64,000 bases of DNA from Bubalus kerabau (taxonomy: Eukaryota > Chordata > Mammalia > Artiodactyla > Bovidae): positions 13,410,001 through 13,474,000 of the forward strand of contig NC_073646.1 in assembly GCF_029407905.1 (NCBI RefSeq). The letters run 5' to 3'. Position 1 is the stretch's first letter; each line of letters opens with the position of its first letter. The position numbers and the translations under genes are program-made. The notes under the pieces were generated by a model that did no database searches, was not told the origin of the DNA, and saw only the letters and a program-made list of their open reading frames with translations. This document shows positions 41,870-52,794 of this stretch, piece after piece.

Positions 41870-44012
41870 AGTTCAGTTCAGTTCAGTCTCTCAGTCATAT
41901 CCAACTATTTGTGACCCCATGGACTGCAGCACACCAGGCTTTCCTGTCCATCACCAACTCCCAGAGCTTACTCAAACTCATGTCCATCGAGTCAGTGATG
42001 CCATCCAACCATCTCATCCTCTGTCATCTCCTTCTCCTCCTGCCTTCAAACTTTCCCAGCATCAGAGTCTTTTCCAATGAGTCAGTTCTTCACATCAGAT
42101 GGCCAAAATATTGGAGTTTCAGCTTCAGCATCAGTCCTTCCAATGAATATTCAGGACTGATTTCCTTTAGGAGGGACTGGGTGGATCTCCTTGCAGTCCA
42201 AGGGACTCTCAAGAGTCTTCTCCAGCACCACAGTTCAAAAGCATCAATTCTTTGGCACTCAGCTTTCTTTATAGCCCAACTCTTACATCGATACATGACT
42301 CCTGGAAAAGGAGTCATAGCTTTGACTAGACAGACCTTTGTTGGCAAAGTAACATCTCTGCTTTTTAATATGCTATCTAGGTTGGTCATAGCTTTTCTTC
42401 CAAGGAACAAACATCTTAATTTCATGGATGCAGCCACCATCTGCAGTGATTTTGGAGCCCCCCAAAATAAAGTGACTCACTGTTTCCATTGTTTCCCCAT
42501 CTATTTGCCATGAAGTGATGGGACCAGATGCCATGATCTTCGTTTTCTGAATGTTGAGTTTTAAGCCAGCTTTTTCACTCTCCTCTTTCATTTTCATCAA
42601 GAGGCTCTTTAATTCTTCTTTGCTTTCTGCTGTAAGGGTGGTGTCATCTGCATTTCTGAGGTTATTGATATTTCCCCCAGCAATCTTGATTCCTGCTTGT
42701 GCTTCATCCAGCCTGGCATTTTGCGTTATGTACTCTGCATACAAGTTAAATAAGCAGGATGACAATATACAGCCTTGATGTACTCCTTTTCCTATTTGGA
42801 ACCAGTCTGTTGTTCCATGCCAGTTCTAACTGTTGCTTCTTGACCTGCATACAGATTTCTCAGGAGGCAGGTCAGGTGGTCTGGTATTTCCATCTCTTTC
42901 AGAATTTTCTAGTTTGTTGTGATCCACACAAAGGCTTTGGCATAGTCATTAAAGCAAAAGTAGATGTTTCTCTGGGACTCTCTTGCTTTTCGATGATCCA
43001 GTGGATGTTGACAATTTGATCTCTGGTTCCTCTGCCTTTTCTAAATCCAGCTTGAACATCTGAAGTTCATGATTCACGTACTGTTGTAGCCTGGCTTGGA
43101 GAATTTTGAGCATTACTTTTCTAGCATGTGAGGTGAGTGCAATTGTGTGGTAGTTCTTTGGCATTGCCTTTCTTTGGGATTGGAATGAAAACTGACCTTT
43201 TCCAGTCCTGTGGACACTGCTGAGTTTTCCAAATTTGCTGGCATATTGAGTGCAGCACTTTAACCACATCATCTTTTAGCATTTGAAGTAGCTCAACTGG
43301 AATTCCATCGCCTACACTAGCTTTGTTCAGAGTGATGCTTCCTAAGGCCCACTTGACTTTGCATTCCAGGAAGTCTGGCTCTAGGTCAGTGATCACACCA
43401 TTGTGATTATCTGGGTCATGAAGATCTTTTTTGTACAGTTCTTCTGTGTATTCTTCTTAATATCTTCTTAATATCTCTTCTTAATATCTTCTGCTTCTGT
43501 TAGGTCCATACCATTTCTGTCCTTTATTGAGCCCATCTTCGCATGAAATGTTCCCTTGGTATCTCTCATTTTCTTGAAGAGATCTCTAGTCTTTCCATTC
43601 TATTATTTTCCTTTATTTCTTTGCACTGATCACTGAGGAAGGCTTTTTTATCTCTTCTAGCTATTCTTTGGAACTCTCCATTCTAATGTGTATACCTTTC
43701 TTTTTCTCCTTTGCCTTTAGCTTCTCTTCTTTTCTCAGCTATTTGTAAGGCCTCCTCAGACAACCATTTTGCCTTTCTTTTTCTTGGGGATGTTCTTGAT
43801 CACTGCCTCCTGTACAATGTCACGAAGCTTTGTCCATAGTTCTTCAGACACTCTGTCTGTCAGATCTAATCCCATGAATCTATTCATCACTTCCACTGTA
43901 TAATTGTAAGGGATTTGATTTAGGTCATACCTGAATGGTCTAGTGGTTTTCCCTACTTTCTTCAATTTAAGTCTGAATTTTCCAATAAGGAGTTCATGAT
44001 CTGTGCCACAAT
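41870..44012 (-). mobile_element. BovB copy 6 (antisense), longest by span, nested in L1M
   Basis: From (AGTTC)n tail pentamers through the RT region into the end of the apurinic-type endonuclease. The minus strand encodes 'CGTDHELLIGKFRL' (near 44010-43973), the usual SDH-type catalytic end of the EN domain with T in place of S. The RT is broken into at least five frames and YADD has become NADD (codon near 42655, TAT to AAT). Confidence 0.9.
43756..44012 (-). pseudogene. BovB endonuclease C-terminus and EN-RT linker
   Basis: Only place in the window where part of the BovB endonuclease survives. The open stretch 43965-43756 encodes the linker after EN ('RPFRYDLNQIPYNYTVEV' region) and ends in a Lys-rich segment. 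Upstream EN catalytic residues are truncated away. Confidence 0.75.
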
Positions 44013-44310
44013 CATTATCTATGTTTGGCTTATTTCATTTAGCATAATATCCTCAAACTTCATCCATGCTGTTGCAAATGGCAGGAATTTCTTCTTTTTT
44101 AAGAGTTCAGTAATATTCCATTAAATTCATATGCCACATTTTCTTTATCCATCCAACAGTCAATGGACATTTAGATTGTTTCCATATTTGGGCTATTGTG
44201 AATAATAGTGCAATGAACATGACAGCACAGATATCTCTTCAAGGCACTGATTTCATTTCCTTTGGATAAATGTCCAGCAGTTGAATGGCACATCTTTTTA
44301 TTTGGGTTCC

Positions 44311-45015
44311 TCCCTTGTTTTAGGAGAGCACATTTTCAGTACTTTTCAAGAAAGGAAACTTCAAAGATTAATTTAATGAGATCTTATCTGTCTGAAGTTT
44401 TCTTTTTTCTGTCATCCAACTTGACGGACCATTTGTCCAAGTGTGAAATTTTAGATTGGAAATAATTTTTTCCCTCAAAATGCTGAATGCACCCTTTCTA
44501 TTGTGTTCTAAATCCCAGTGTTTATTTAGACTGCAGTGTTACTCTTGAAAAGCTCAATGCCATTCCAAGTCCACATTCTTTAGGGCATTTTTAAAATCTT
44601 GGGAAAGTTTTATGTCCATCTTTTTTTTTTAATCACTGCTGCTCTAAAATTCACAGGGAGGTATTTTAGTATGTAGAATTTTTATTCACATTGTGTGGAT
44701 GCCCAATAACACTTCTTTTAATTCATGTCATGGAGGTCTGATAGTTTAATCATTTCCTTCCTTCCATTTTCTGTTTTCTTTTCTTGGCCAGCAATATTTC
44801 TGTCTTTGTCTTTTCTATCTTTTTGTTATTCCTAAAATTTTGAGTCATTAACTTAACATTATCTTTAAATTCTTATATTAAAATTTGGCAAATATCCCTC
44901 CATCTTTTAAATTCCAATATTTCTTTCTTGTTCTTTTCTGTACCTTTTCTAAAGCATCCTGTTCTTTCATAACGCAATGGTTATAGTCTACTATCTCTCT
45001 GAAGGTACTAATGGT
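44311..45015. other. Unassigned, T-rich sequence
   Basis: No family recognised; leads directly into the tandem array. Confidence 0.45.
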
Positions 45016-45405
45016 TGGACAATATTTCCCCTGCATTCCTTTATTTAGGCCATTGTATTTCATAGTGGAGGCTTTCCTTAAGTGTCTAAAGATCAGAAGA
45101 TTTTACTCATTCATTGTAAATCCAATATGGAATTGGATTTTGTGGTCTGGACACTATTTCCCCTGCATTCCTTTATTTAGGTCATTGCATTTCATAGTAG
45201 AGGCTTTCCTTAAGTGTCTAAAGATCAGAAGATTTTACTCATTCATTGTAAATCCAATATGGAATTGGATTTTGTGATCTGGACACTATTTCCCCTGCAT
45301 TCCTTTATTTAGGTCATTGCATTTCATAGTAGAGGCTTTCCTTAAGTGTCTAAAGATCAGAAGATTTTACTTATTCATTGTAAATCCAATATGGAATTGG
45401 ATTTT
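45016..45405. repeat. 132-bp tandem repeat, three copies
   Basis: Units begin at 45016, 45148 and 45280 (each at 'tggac..atttcccctg'), the third ending a few bases short. Units 2 and 3 are nearly identical; unit 1 differs at several sites (for example ggacaatat versus ggacactat). 132 is divisible by three, so a plus-strand frame stays open across units with a 44-residue period. I do not recognise it as a known satellite. Confidence 0.95.
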
Positions 45406-45449
45406 ATTTAATAACAAAACACTAAAATGCTGGTTGAGGATGATGGGTA

Positions 45450-45471
45450 GTTCTATCTTCATAGATAGAAC
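45450..45471. repeat. Perfect short inverted repeat
   Basis: Arms gttctatc and gatagaac around a 6-base loop, about 45 bases after the tandem array. Confidence 0.8.
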
Positions 45472-45545
45472 TTGTCAATTTGTGGGCTTCACTCTAGGAG
45501 TAATGACCTAACTATTTTTCTGGGTGCACCTAAACACCAGTATGT

Positions 45546-46440
45546 CTATACAAGGCTGTATATTGTTACCCTGCTTATTTAACTTATATGCATTTCATAT
45601 ATCATGTAAAATTCCAGGCTGGATAAATCACAAGCTGGAATCAAGGCCGCAAGGAGAAATATCAACAACCTCAGATATGCAGATGATACCACTTTAATGG
45701 CAAAAAGTGAAGAGGAGCTAAAGAGCCTCTTGAAGAGGGTCAAAGAAGAGATTTAAAAAGCTGGTTGAAACTCATCATTCAAAAACCTAAGATCACAGCA
45801 TCTGATCCCATCACTTCATGGGAAATAGATGGGGAAAGAATGGAAACAATAGCAGATTTTATTTTCCTGGGCTCCAATATCACTGCAGACGGTGACTGCA
45901 GCCATGAAATTAAAAGACACTTGCTCCTTGGAAGAAAAGCTATGGCAAACCTAGACAGAGTATTAAAAAGCAAAGTCATCACTTTGTCCACAATGGTCTG
46001 TATAGGCATAGCTATGGTTTTTCCAGTAGTCATGTATGGATGTGAGAGTTGAACCATAAAGGAGGCTGAGAGGCAAAGAATTGATGCTTTCGAGCTGTGG
46101 TGCTGGAGATTTTTGAGAGTCCCTTGGACAGCAAGGAGATCAAACCAATCAATCCTAAATTTGAATATTCATTGGAAGGACTGATGCTGAAGCTGAAGCT
46201 CCAATACTTTGGCTACCTGATGCAAAGAGCCAACTTATTGGAAAAGACCCTGATGCTGGGAAAGATGGAAGGAAAAAGGAGAAGAGGGCAGAAGAGGATG
46301 AGATGGCTAGATAGCAATACTGACTCAATGGAAATGAATCTGAGAGAACTCCAGGAGACAGAAGAGGACAGAGGAGCCTGGCGTGCTGCAGTCCATGGAG
46401 CCACAAAGACAACTTAGCAACAGAACAACAATAACAACAA
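45546..46440 (+). mobile_element. BovB copy 7 (sense), RT pseudogene
   Basis: Begins in the RT palm ('caaggctgtatattgttacc') and ends in a (CAA)n-type tail. YADD intact at 45676-45687, but the frame breaks within about 25 codons. Same tail class as copy 5. Confidence 0.9.
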
Positions 46441-46610
46441 CAAATTTACTATCTTTTCAGGTAGCAAATATTCCCAGAGGTAACTTCATTGTCCTAGTTG
46501 GATGGTCTAGGTTTGGCTGACAACATTCTGGGATCTAAGAGGAAAAAGAGAACTCAGAGTCTCACCATTTAGTATGTAGATATTTTCTCAATGCCATATC
46601 TTTAGTAGAG

Positions 46611-46674
46611 TCAGTTCAGTTCAGTTCAGTCGCTCAGTCGTGTCTGACTCTTTGTGACCCCATGAATTGCAGCA
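46611..46674 (-). mobile_element. Minimal BovB 3' end (antisense)
   Basis: About 60 bases: (AGTTC)n pentamers, 'cgctcagtcgtgtctgac', ending at 'catgaattgcagc'. It precedes copy 8 in opposite orientation, with about 25 bases between. Confidence 0.8.
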
Positions 46675-46699
46675 ATTTTGTTTGAATCTGGTATCCTAA

Positions 46700-47518
46700 T
46701 CAAGCTGGAATCAAGATTGCTGGGAGAAATATCAATAACCTCAGATATGCAGATGACACCACCCTTATGGCAGAAAGTGAAGAAGAACTAAAAAGCTTCT
46801 TGATGAAAGTGAAAGAGGAGAATGAAAAAGTTGGCTTAAAGCTCAACATTCAGAAAACTAAGATCATGGCATCCAGTCCCATCACTTCATGGCAAATAGA
46901 TGGGGAATCAGTGGAAACACTGACTTTATTTTTCTGGGCTCCAAGATCACTGCAGATTGTGACTGCAGCCATGAAATTAAAAGACGCTTACTCCTTGGAA
47001 GGAAAGTTATGACCAACCTAGACAGCATATTAAAAAGCAGAGACATTACTTTGCCAACAAAAGTCCATCTAGTCAAGGCTATGGTTTTTCCAGTGGTCAT
47101 GTATGGATGTGAGAGTTGGACTATAAAGAAAGCTGAGCACCAAAGAATTGATGCTTTTGAACTGTGGTGTTGGAGAAGACTCCTGAGAGTCCCTTGGACT
47201 GCAAGGAGATCCAACCAGTCCATCCTAAAGGAGATCAGTCCTGGGTGTTCATTGGAAGGACTGATGTTGAAGCTGAAACTCCAATACTTTGGCCACCTGA
47301 TGCGAAGAGCTGATTCACTGGAAAAGACCCTGATGCTGGGAAAGATTGAGGGCAGGAGGAGAAGGGGATGACAGAGGATGAGATAGTCACCGACTCAATG
47401 GACATGGATTAGGGTGGGCTCTGGGAGTTGGTGATAGACAGGGAGGCCTGGTGTGCTGCAGTCCATGAAGTCACAAAGAGTTGGACACGACTGAGTGACT
47501 GAACTGAACTCAACTGAA
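46700..47518 (+). mobile_element. BovB copy 8 (sense), RT pseudogene
   Basis: Starts at 'caagctggaatcaag' just before YADD (46746-46757 intact) and ends with (CTGAA)n-type pentamers. A frameshift near 46920 divides two open stretches (46767-47012 and 46889-47371). C-terminal basic region present. Confidence 0.9.
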
Positions 47519-48044
47519 TCTAGAGATCCTCTGGTTGTATCTTCCTGGAGTATAAACTTGCAATCTTCTGCCAAGGAAGAAGACATGTAGTAAAATGATT
47601 TCTAGGTTTGCAGTGAGGGAGCAGCTCCCATGGTTTCACTTCTCATTATAAAAACTTTCAACCAGTCTTTATGTTCTCAATCCTTCCTCATGCCTTTTTT
47701 GAATCTTTCTGGGCCTCAGCAAATATAGCTCCTCGTTTTTAGCCTTCTCCCTCTTCTTGCTGGTACCTAACTTTCAACTTTCTCAGTCTGCCAGGTAGGT
47801 ATCCTTTGCTCATCTTTTATCAACAATCAAAAGTATACTGAAATTTCTTGCCTATTATTATGTCCTCTGTTTCATTGTGTAGCTTTTAAAAATTTTTTAC
47901 TTTTTATCATTTTGTTGGTGTTTTAGGGGATTTCAGGAGGGCCAGCATGAAGAGATGTGTTCAATTCACCATGCTGAACTCAAGTTTCCTGAGATTTATT
48001 TCAAAATAATAGACATCACTACTATCTACTGAGGATCCTGAACC
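47519..48044. other. Unassigned sequence
   Basis: Nothing recognised. Confidence 0.45.
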
Positions 48045-48055
48045 AAAGTAACACT

Positions 48056-48183
48056 GCTGCTGCTGCTAAGTCACTTCAGTCATATCCGACTGTGCGACCC
48101 CATAGACAGCAGCCCACCAGGCTTCCCCATCCCTGGGATTCCCCAGGCAAGAACACTGGAGTGGGTTGCCATTTCCTTCTCCA
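48056..48183 (-). mobile_element. Bov-A monomer SINE (antisense)
   Basis: Single Bov-A unit, 'gctgctgctaagtcacttc' to 'gccatttccttctcc'. TSD aaagtaa[c/g]act at 48045-48055 and 48184-48194. Confidence 0.9.
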
Positions 48184-48269
48184 AAAGTAAGACTGCTGCT
48201 AAGTTCTAAAGTACCATGACAAAAATACCAGAAAGAATGTATACAATAATAAAAACAAAGATTCTGCAT

Positions 48270-48690
48270 AATAATTTATTACTCAAAATATGCATTTCTA
48301 GTAAATGATCTCATTTAATATTTACAGAATTTCTGAAAGACACATTTTAATTTTATTACCACTTTTACTGTTGTTCAGTTACTCATTTGTAACTCTGACT
48401 CTTTGCAACCTCATGAATTGCAGCACAGCAGGCCTCCCTTTCCTTGACTATCTCCCAGAGTTTGCTCAAACTCATATCCACTGAGTCAATGATTCCATCC
48501 AACCATCTCATCCTCTGTCACCCCCTTCTCCTCCTACCCTCAATTTTTCCCAGCATTAGGGTCACTTCCAATTTACAGGTAAATATAATGAAACTTCAGA
48601 AATGTTAAACAGCTGCTCAGGATATGACAGTCAGTAAAATGTGGAAGCTGATTTTGGACTTTCTACCTCCCAATGCTGTGCTGTTTCCAC
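48270..48690 (-). repeat. MIR SINE (antisense), split by BovB 3' end
   Basis: 'gatctcatttaatatttac' before and 'ataatgaaacttcagaaatg', 'gctgctcaggatatgac' after the insertion at 48370-48572. Confidence 0.6.
48370..48572 (-). mobile_element. BovB 3' end (antisense), old
   Basis: 'tgttgttcagttactcatttg' to 'cccagcattagggtc'. Diverged; tail of the older (TTG)n type. Confidence 0.8.
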
Positions 48691-49446
48691 ATCACCCAGT
48701 GGGAAATTTCCTAAAGTAAAAAACCTAAATTCCCCATCTTAAGGAAGGCATGGTGTGAGTTTTAGGATTAAGAATTCTTGGATTATTTACCAACGCTAAA
48801 AACCCCCTGAGAGCTCTCATTGGTGTTCTCCATGGCTCTGACCCTTCATTCCTGACTAGTACCCTGTACTGTAGGATTCATCTCTGAAAATCCCTTCTTT
48901 TAATCTCTATACTTCTTCAACTCAGACTTTTTAAGTCAACCTGTGGTCCAGTTGCCTTTTGCCCTTATTTTTTATCCACTCTATTTTATACCCACGCTAT
49001 TGGAGTCTAGAAAGTGTTGTAGGAAGAGAAAAGGGACCCTAATCCCAATTGCACCATTAACTAAATGACATCAAAGAGGTTTTTAGTTCTCAATCTCCTC
49101 ATCTTTAACAGGGGGTGGAGATGAAAATGGGTTAAATAATTTCTAAGATTTCTTCCAGGAATAACTATGTGTGTTTCTACCACTTAAATAATTGAGTTGT
49201 CTTTACTATAATGAATTAAGGACCAAAGAAGTCATGCATACCTTTTTATATGCATAATTATTCCCTTTGAGGCCAACAGCTGTTTTTCTCAAAATAAGTG
49301 AACAAATCCAGAGGCAAGAATTGTCTTTTTTTGTTGTTGTTCAAGAAATATTAGGAGTCAGATCCATCAAATAAATTGTGATAGTTCAAAATGCCCAAGA
49401 CAAAGAATATACACTTCTTTCTTACTATTCCCATGCATGCAAAGCC
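48691..49446. other. Mostly unassigned; MIR near 49000-49170
   Basis: 'ctcaatctcctcatctttaac' suggests a sense MIR; the rest is unique. Confidence 0.4.
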
Positions 49447-49638
49447 ACTTTCCCTCATAACTCATCTGGTAAAGAATCTGCCTAAAATGCAGGAGACCCC
49501 AGTTCAATTCCTGGGTCAGGAAGAACCCCTGGAGAAGGAAATGGTTACCCACTCCAGTATTCTGGCCTGGAGAATCCTATGGACTGTATAGTCAATGGGG
49601 TCACAAAGAGTCAGACCCAACTGGGTGACTTTCACTGG
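49447..49638 (+). mobile_element. Bov-tA-type SINE (sense) of a tail-to-tail pair
   Basis: 'ctttccctcataactcatc' head to 'ggtgactttcact'. Its 3' end directly abuts the next SINE in opposite orientation. Confidence 0.85.
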
Positions 49639-49810
49639 ACTGTAGCCCACCAGGCTCCTCGCTCTATGGGATTCTCCAGGCAAGAATACTGGAGTGGATT
49701 GCCATGCCCTCCTTCAGGGAATCTTCCTGACCCAGGGATCAAACTCATGTCTCTTATGTCTCCTGCATTGGCAGGCTGGTTCTTTACCACTAGCACCACC
49801 TGGGAAGCCC
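49639..49810 (-). mobile_element. Bov-tA-type SINE (antisense) of a tail-to-tail pair
   Basis: Starts at 'ggactgtagcccaccagg' without the usual tail and ends 'gcaccacctgggaagccc'. Lacks about 35 bases of 3' end. Confidence 0.85.
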
Positions 49811-49829
49811 ATTTTTACCATAGAACCCC

Positions 49830-50100
49830 GTAAGTTATATTATAAGTTTTATAGAGTCCTGTCTTGCTGTCCACTGCCTAACAGAGTTTCTGGTATATTG
49901 TTATGCCAAACTAATATAATAGCTCTTTGATGAACTCTATTAATACTTAATCTGTGCTGTAATTGTTTTCCAGGTCTACCTCTTACATTAGCTGTAAACT
50001 CTTGAAGAAGAGTCTGTATGGATATTTTCATAAATTGAATGTCTAACATAATAGCTGATAGATTAAAGGTTTTCAATAAATACTTGCTAAACTTGTATGG
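49830..50100 (+). repeat. L2 3' end
   Basis: 'gtaaactcttgaagaagag' and the closing 'ttttcaataaatacttgc' fit the L2 terminus. Confidence 0.5.
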
Positions 50101-50299
50101 ATCAATATCTGGATCAATTCATTGTCTTAGAGATAATCACCACTCTCCTGGAAGTTAACATTACACCCAAAGTGTGAAACACAAAATTCCCTGGACATGG
50201 CCTACTTTAGCTTGTGACTCTTTCTAGCTGGTTACAGTAAGAATGCTATTAATGCTTGGCAGAGTTTATGGGTCTCACTAAGAAATAGAGGAAAACAAC

Positions 50300-52036
50300 A
50301 GAATGGGAAAGACTAGGGATCTCTTCAAGAAAATCGGAGATACCAAAGGTACATTTCATGCAAAGATGAGCTTGATAAAGGACAGAAATGGTATGGACCT
50401 AACAGAAGCAGAAAATATTAAGAAGAGATGGCAAGAATACACAGAAGAACTGTACAAAAAAGATCTTCATGACCCAGATAATCACAATGGTGTGATCATT
50501 GACCTAGAGCCAGACATCCTGGAATGTGAAGTCAAGTGGGCCTTAGAAAGCATCACTACGAACAAAGCTAGTGGAGGTGATGGAATTCCAGTTGAACTAT
50601 TTCAAATCCTGAAAGATGATGCTGTGAAAGTGCTGCACTCAATATGCCAGCAAATTTGGGAAACTCAGCAGTGGCCACAGGACTGGAAAAGGTCAGTTTT
50701 CATTCCAATCCCAAAGAAAGGCAATGCCAAAGAATGCTCAAACTACTGCACAATTGCACTCATCTCACACGCTAGTAAAGTAATGCTCAAAATTCTCCAA
50801 ACCGGGCTTCAGCAATATGTGAACCGTGAACTTCCTGATGTTCAAGCTGGTTTTAGAAAAGGCAGAGGAACCAGAGATCAAATTGTCAACATCCGTTGGA
50901 TCATAGAAAAAGCAAGAGAGTTCCAGAAAAACATCTATTTCTGCTTTATTGGCTACGCCAAAGCCTTTGACTGTGTGGATCACAATAAACTGTGGAAAAT
51001 TCTGAAACAGATTGGGAATACCAGACCACCTGATCTGACTCTTGAGAAATTTGTATGCAGGTCAAGAAGCAACAGTTAGAACTGGACATGGAACAACAGA
51101 CTGGTTCCAAATAGGAAAAGGAGTTCGTCAAGGCTATATATTGTCACCCTGTTTATTTAACTTATATGCAGAGTACATCATGAGAAATGCTGGACGGGAA
51201 GAAACACAAACTGGAATCAAGATTGCTGGGAGAAATATCAATAACCTCAGATATGCAGATGACACCACCCTTATGGCAGAAAGTGAAGAGGAACTCAAAA
51301 GCCTCTTGATGAAAGTGAAAATGTACGTGAAAAAATTGGCTTAAAGCTCAACATTCAGAAAACGAAGATCATGGCATCCGGTCCCACCACTTCATGAGAA
51401 ATAGACGCAGAAACAGTGGAAACAGTGTCAGACTTTATTTTTCTGGGCTCCAAAATCACTACAGATAGTGACTGCAGCCATGAAATTAAAAGACACTTAC
51501 TCCTTGGAAGGAAAGTTATGACCAACCTAGATAGCATATTCAAAAGCAGAGACATTACTTTGCCAACAAAGGTTCGTCTAGTCAAGGCTATGGTTTTTCC
51601 TGTGGTCATGTATGGCTGTGCGAGTTGGACTGTGAAGAAGGCTGAGCGCCGAAGAATTGATGCTTTTGAACTGTGGTGTTGGAGAAGACTCTTGAGAGTC
51701 CCTTGGACTGCAAGGAGATCCAACCAGTCCATTCTGAAGGAGATCAGCCCTGGGATTTCTTTGGAAGGAATGATGCTAAAGCTGAAACTCCAGTACTTTG
51801 GCCACCTCATGCGAAGAGTTGACTCATTGGAAAAGACTCTGATGCTGGGAGAGATTGGGGGCAGGAGGAGAAGGGGACGACAGAGGATGAGATGGCTGGA
51901 TGGCATCACTGACTCGATGGATGTGAGTCTGAGTGAACTCCGGGAGTTGGTGATGGACAGGGAGGCCTGGCATGCTGTGATTCATGGGGTCGCAGAGTCG
52001 GACATGACTGAGCGACTGATCTGATCTGATCTGAAG
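50300..52036 (+). mobile_element. BovB copy 9 (sense), longest contiguous sense copy
   Basis: About 1.74 kb from just upstream of the RT domain to a (CTGAT)n tail. Few substitutions relative to the shared consensus, so probably the youngest sense BovB here. 5'-truncated: no endonuclease. No clear TSD seen. Confidence 0.9.
50303..52024 (+). pseudogene. BovB RT pseudogene with motif A Asp-to-Gly change
   Basis: A 258-codon frame (50303-51079) carries RT blocks 1-4: 'KASGGDGIPVEL', 'VFIPIPKKGNAKECSNY', 'QAGFRKGRGTRDQI' and 'YFCFIGYAKAFDCVDH'. The motif A aspartate is Gly here (residue 217, codon 50951-50953, GAC to GGC judging by other copies). An extra T near 51014 shifts the frame; YADD is intact at 51252-51263 in the next frame. 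Another shift near 51330 and a TGA near 51397 follow, then a 202-codon C-terminal frame (51416-52024). Confidence 0.85.
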
Positions 52037-52246
52037 AATCATTCAGCATCTGTCATGTATAACTTAGAACCCATTACTTCCCTAAGAACATGCAACAAAT
52101 GGAGACTTGAAGCTCAGTAGGATACTGAGGTTGCAATTTCCATGCCCTTTTCAGAGTCACTATAGGAACAGTAGCTTGGCTTTAGCTCACTTATCCTGAA
52201 ATCCAGGTTCACACCAGAGATCTGAGCAGGATATGAAAAGTACATT

Positions 52247-52560
52247 TTAGGCTTATCTGGTGGCTCAGTGATAAAGAATCTGCCTGCCAGTGCAGGAGAC
52301 ATGGGTCCAATCTAGGAAAATCCCACATGCCACAGAGCAACTAAGCTCACACACCACAACTATTGAGGCTGGCTCTAGAACCCAGGAGCTGCAACTCCTG
52401 AGGCCCACATGCCTTAAAGCCCATGCTCCACAACAAGAGAAGCCACCACAATGAGAAGCCCATACATTGCAACTAGAGAGTAGCTCCTGCTCACCACAAC
52501 TAGAGAAAAAGCCTGTGCAGCAAAAAGACCCAGCACAGCCCAAAATAAGTAAATAAAATT
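52247..52560 (+). mobile_element. CHR-type SINE, full length
   Basis: 'ggcttatctggtggctcag' head, four (gccacaac / gaggc) body repeats, 'cacagcccaaaataag' tail. TSD attttagg/attttaag is approximate. Confidence 0.9.
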
Positions 52561-52794
52561 ATTTTAAGAAAAATAAAAATGTAGTTTGTGTTGGGCAGAC
52601 CCTAATACTGATGTCAAGCATTTCTCTTTCAAATTTATCAACATGCATTTTCTCTCTCTCACTTATAAACAAATGAACTGCAAAAGCACCATCCAAAGAT
52701 GAAAAAATTACCTAAAGGATAGACTTGAGTTTTCCACTGCAAAAGAAAAATGATGCCATAAAAATCTAATATTTCTCATTATAAAATAGTCAGA

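Larger units (their letters stand above)
41216..44310 (-). mobile_element. Old L1M (antisense) hosting a Bov-tA and a BovB
   Basis: L1M antisense text appears in three pieces: 41216-41301, 41509-41869 ('gaccatacagtatttgtct') and about 44013-44310 ('ggcttatttcatttagcat', 'ctattgtgaataatagtgc'). The pieces are colinear, so the two younger elements were inserted into one L1M. Confidence 0.8.

Noticed and set aside
41830..42513. 227-codon plus-strand frame
   Set aside because: It is the antisense strand of BovB copy 6 joined to L1M sequence.
45016..45405. CRISPR-like array
   Set aside because: Units are contiguous and 132 bases long without spacers, in vertebrate DNA.
45011..45511. Repeat protein with 44-residue periodicity
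   Set aside because: The period is simply the 132-bp tandem repeat; no start context, signal or second exon supports translation.
50303..51079. 258-codon plus-strand frame as a host gene
   Set aside because: BovB RT again, with the motif A Asp missing and frameshifts downstream.
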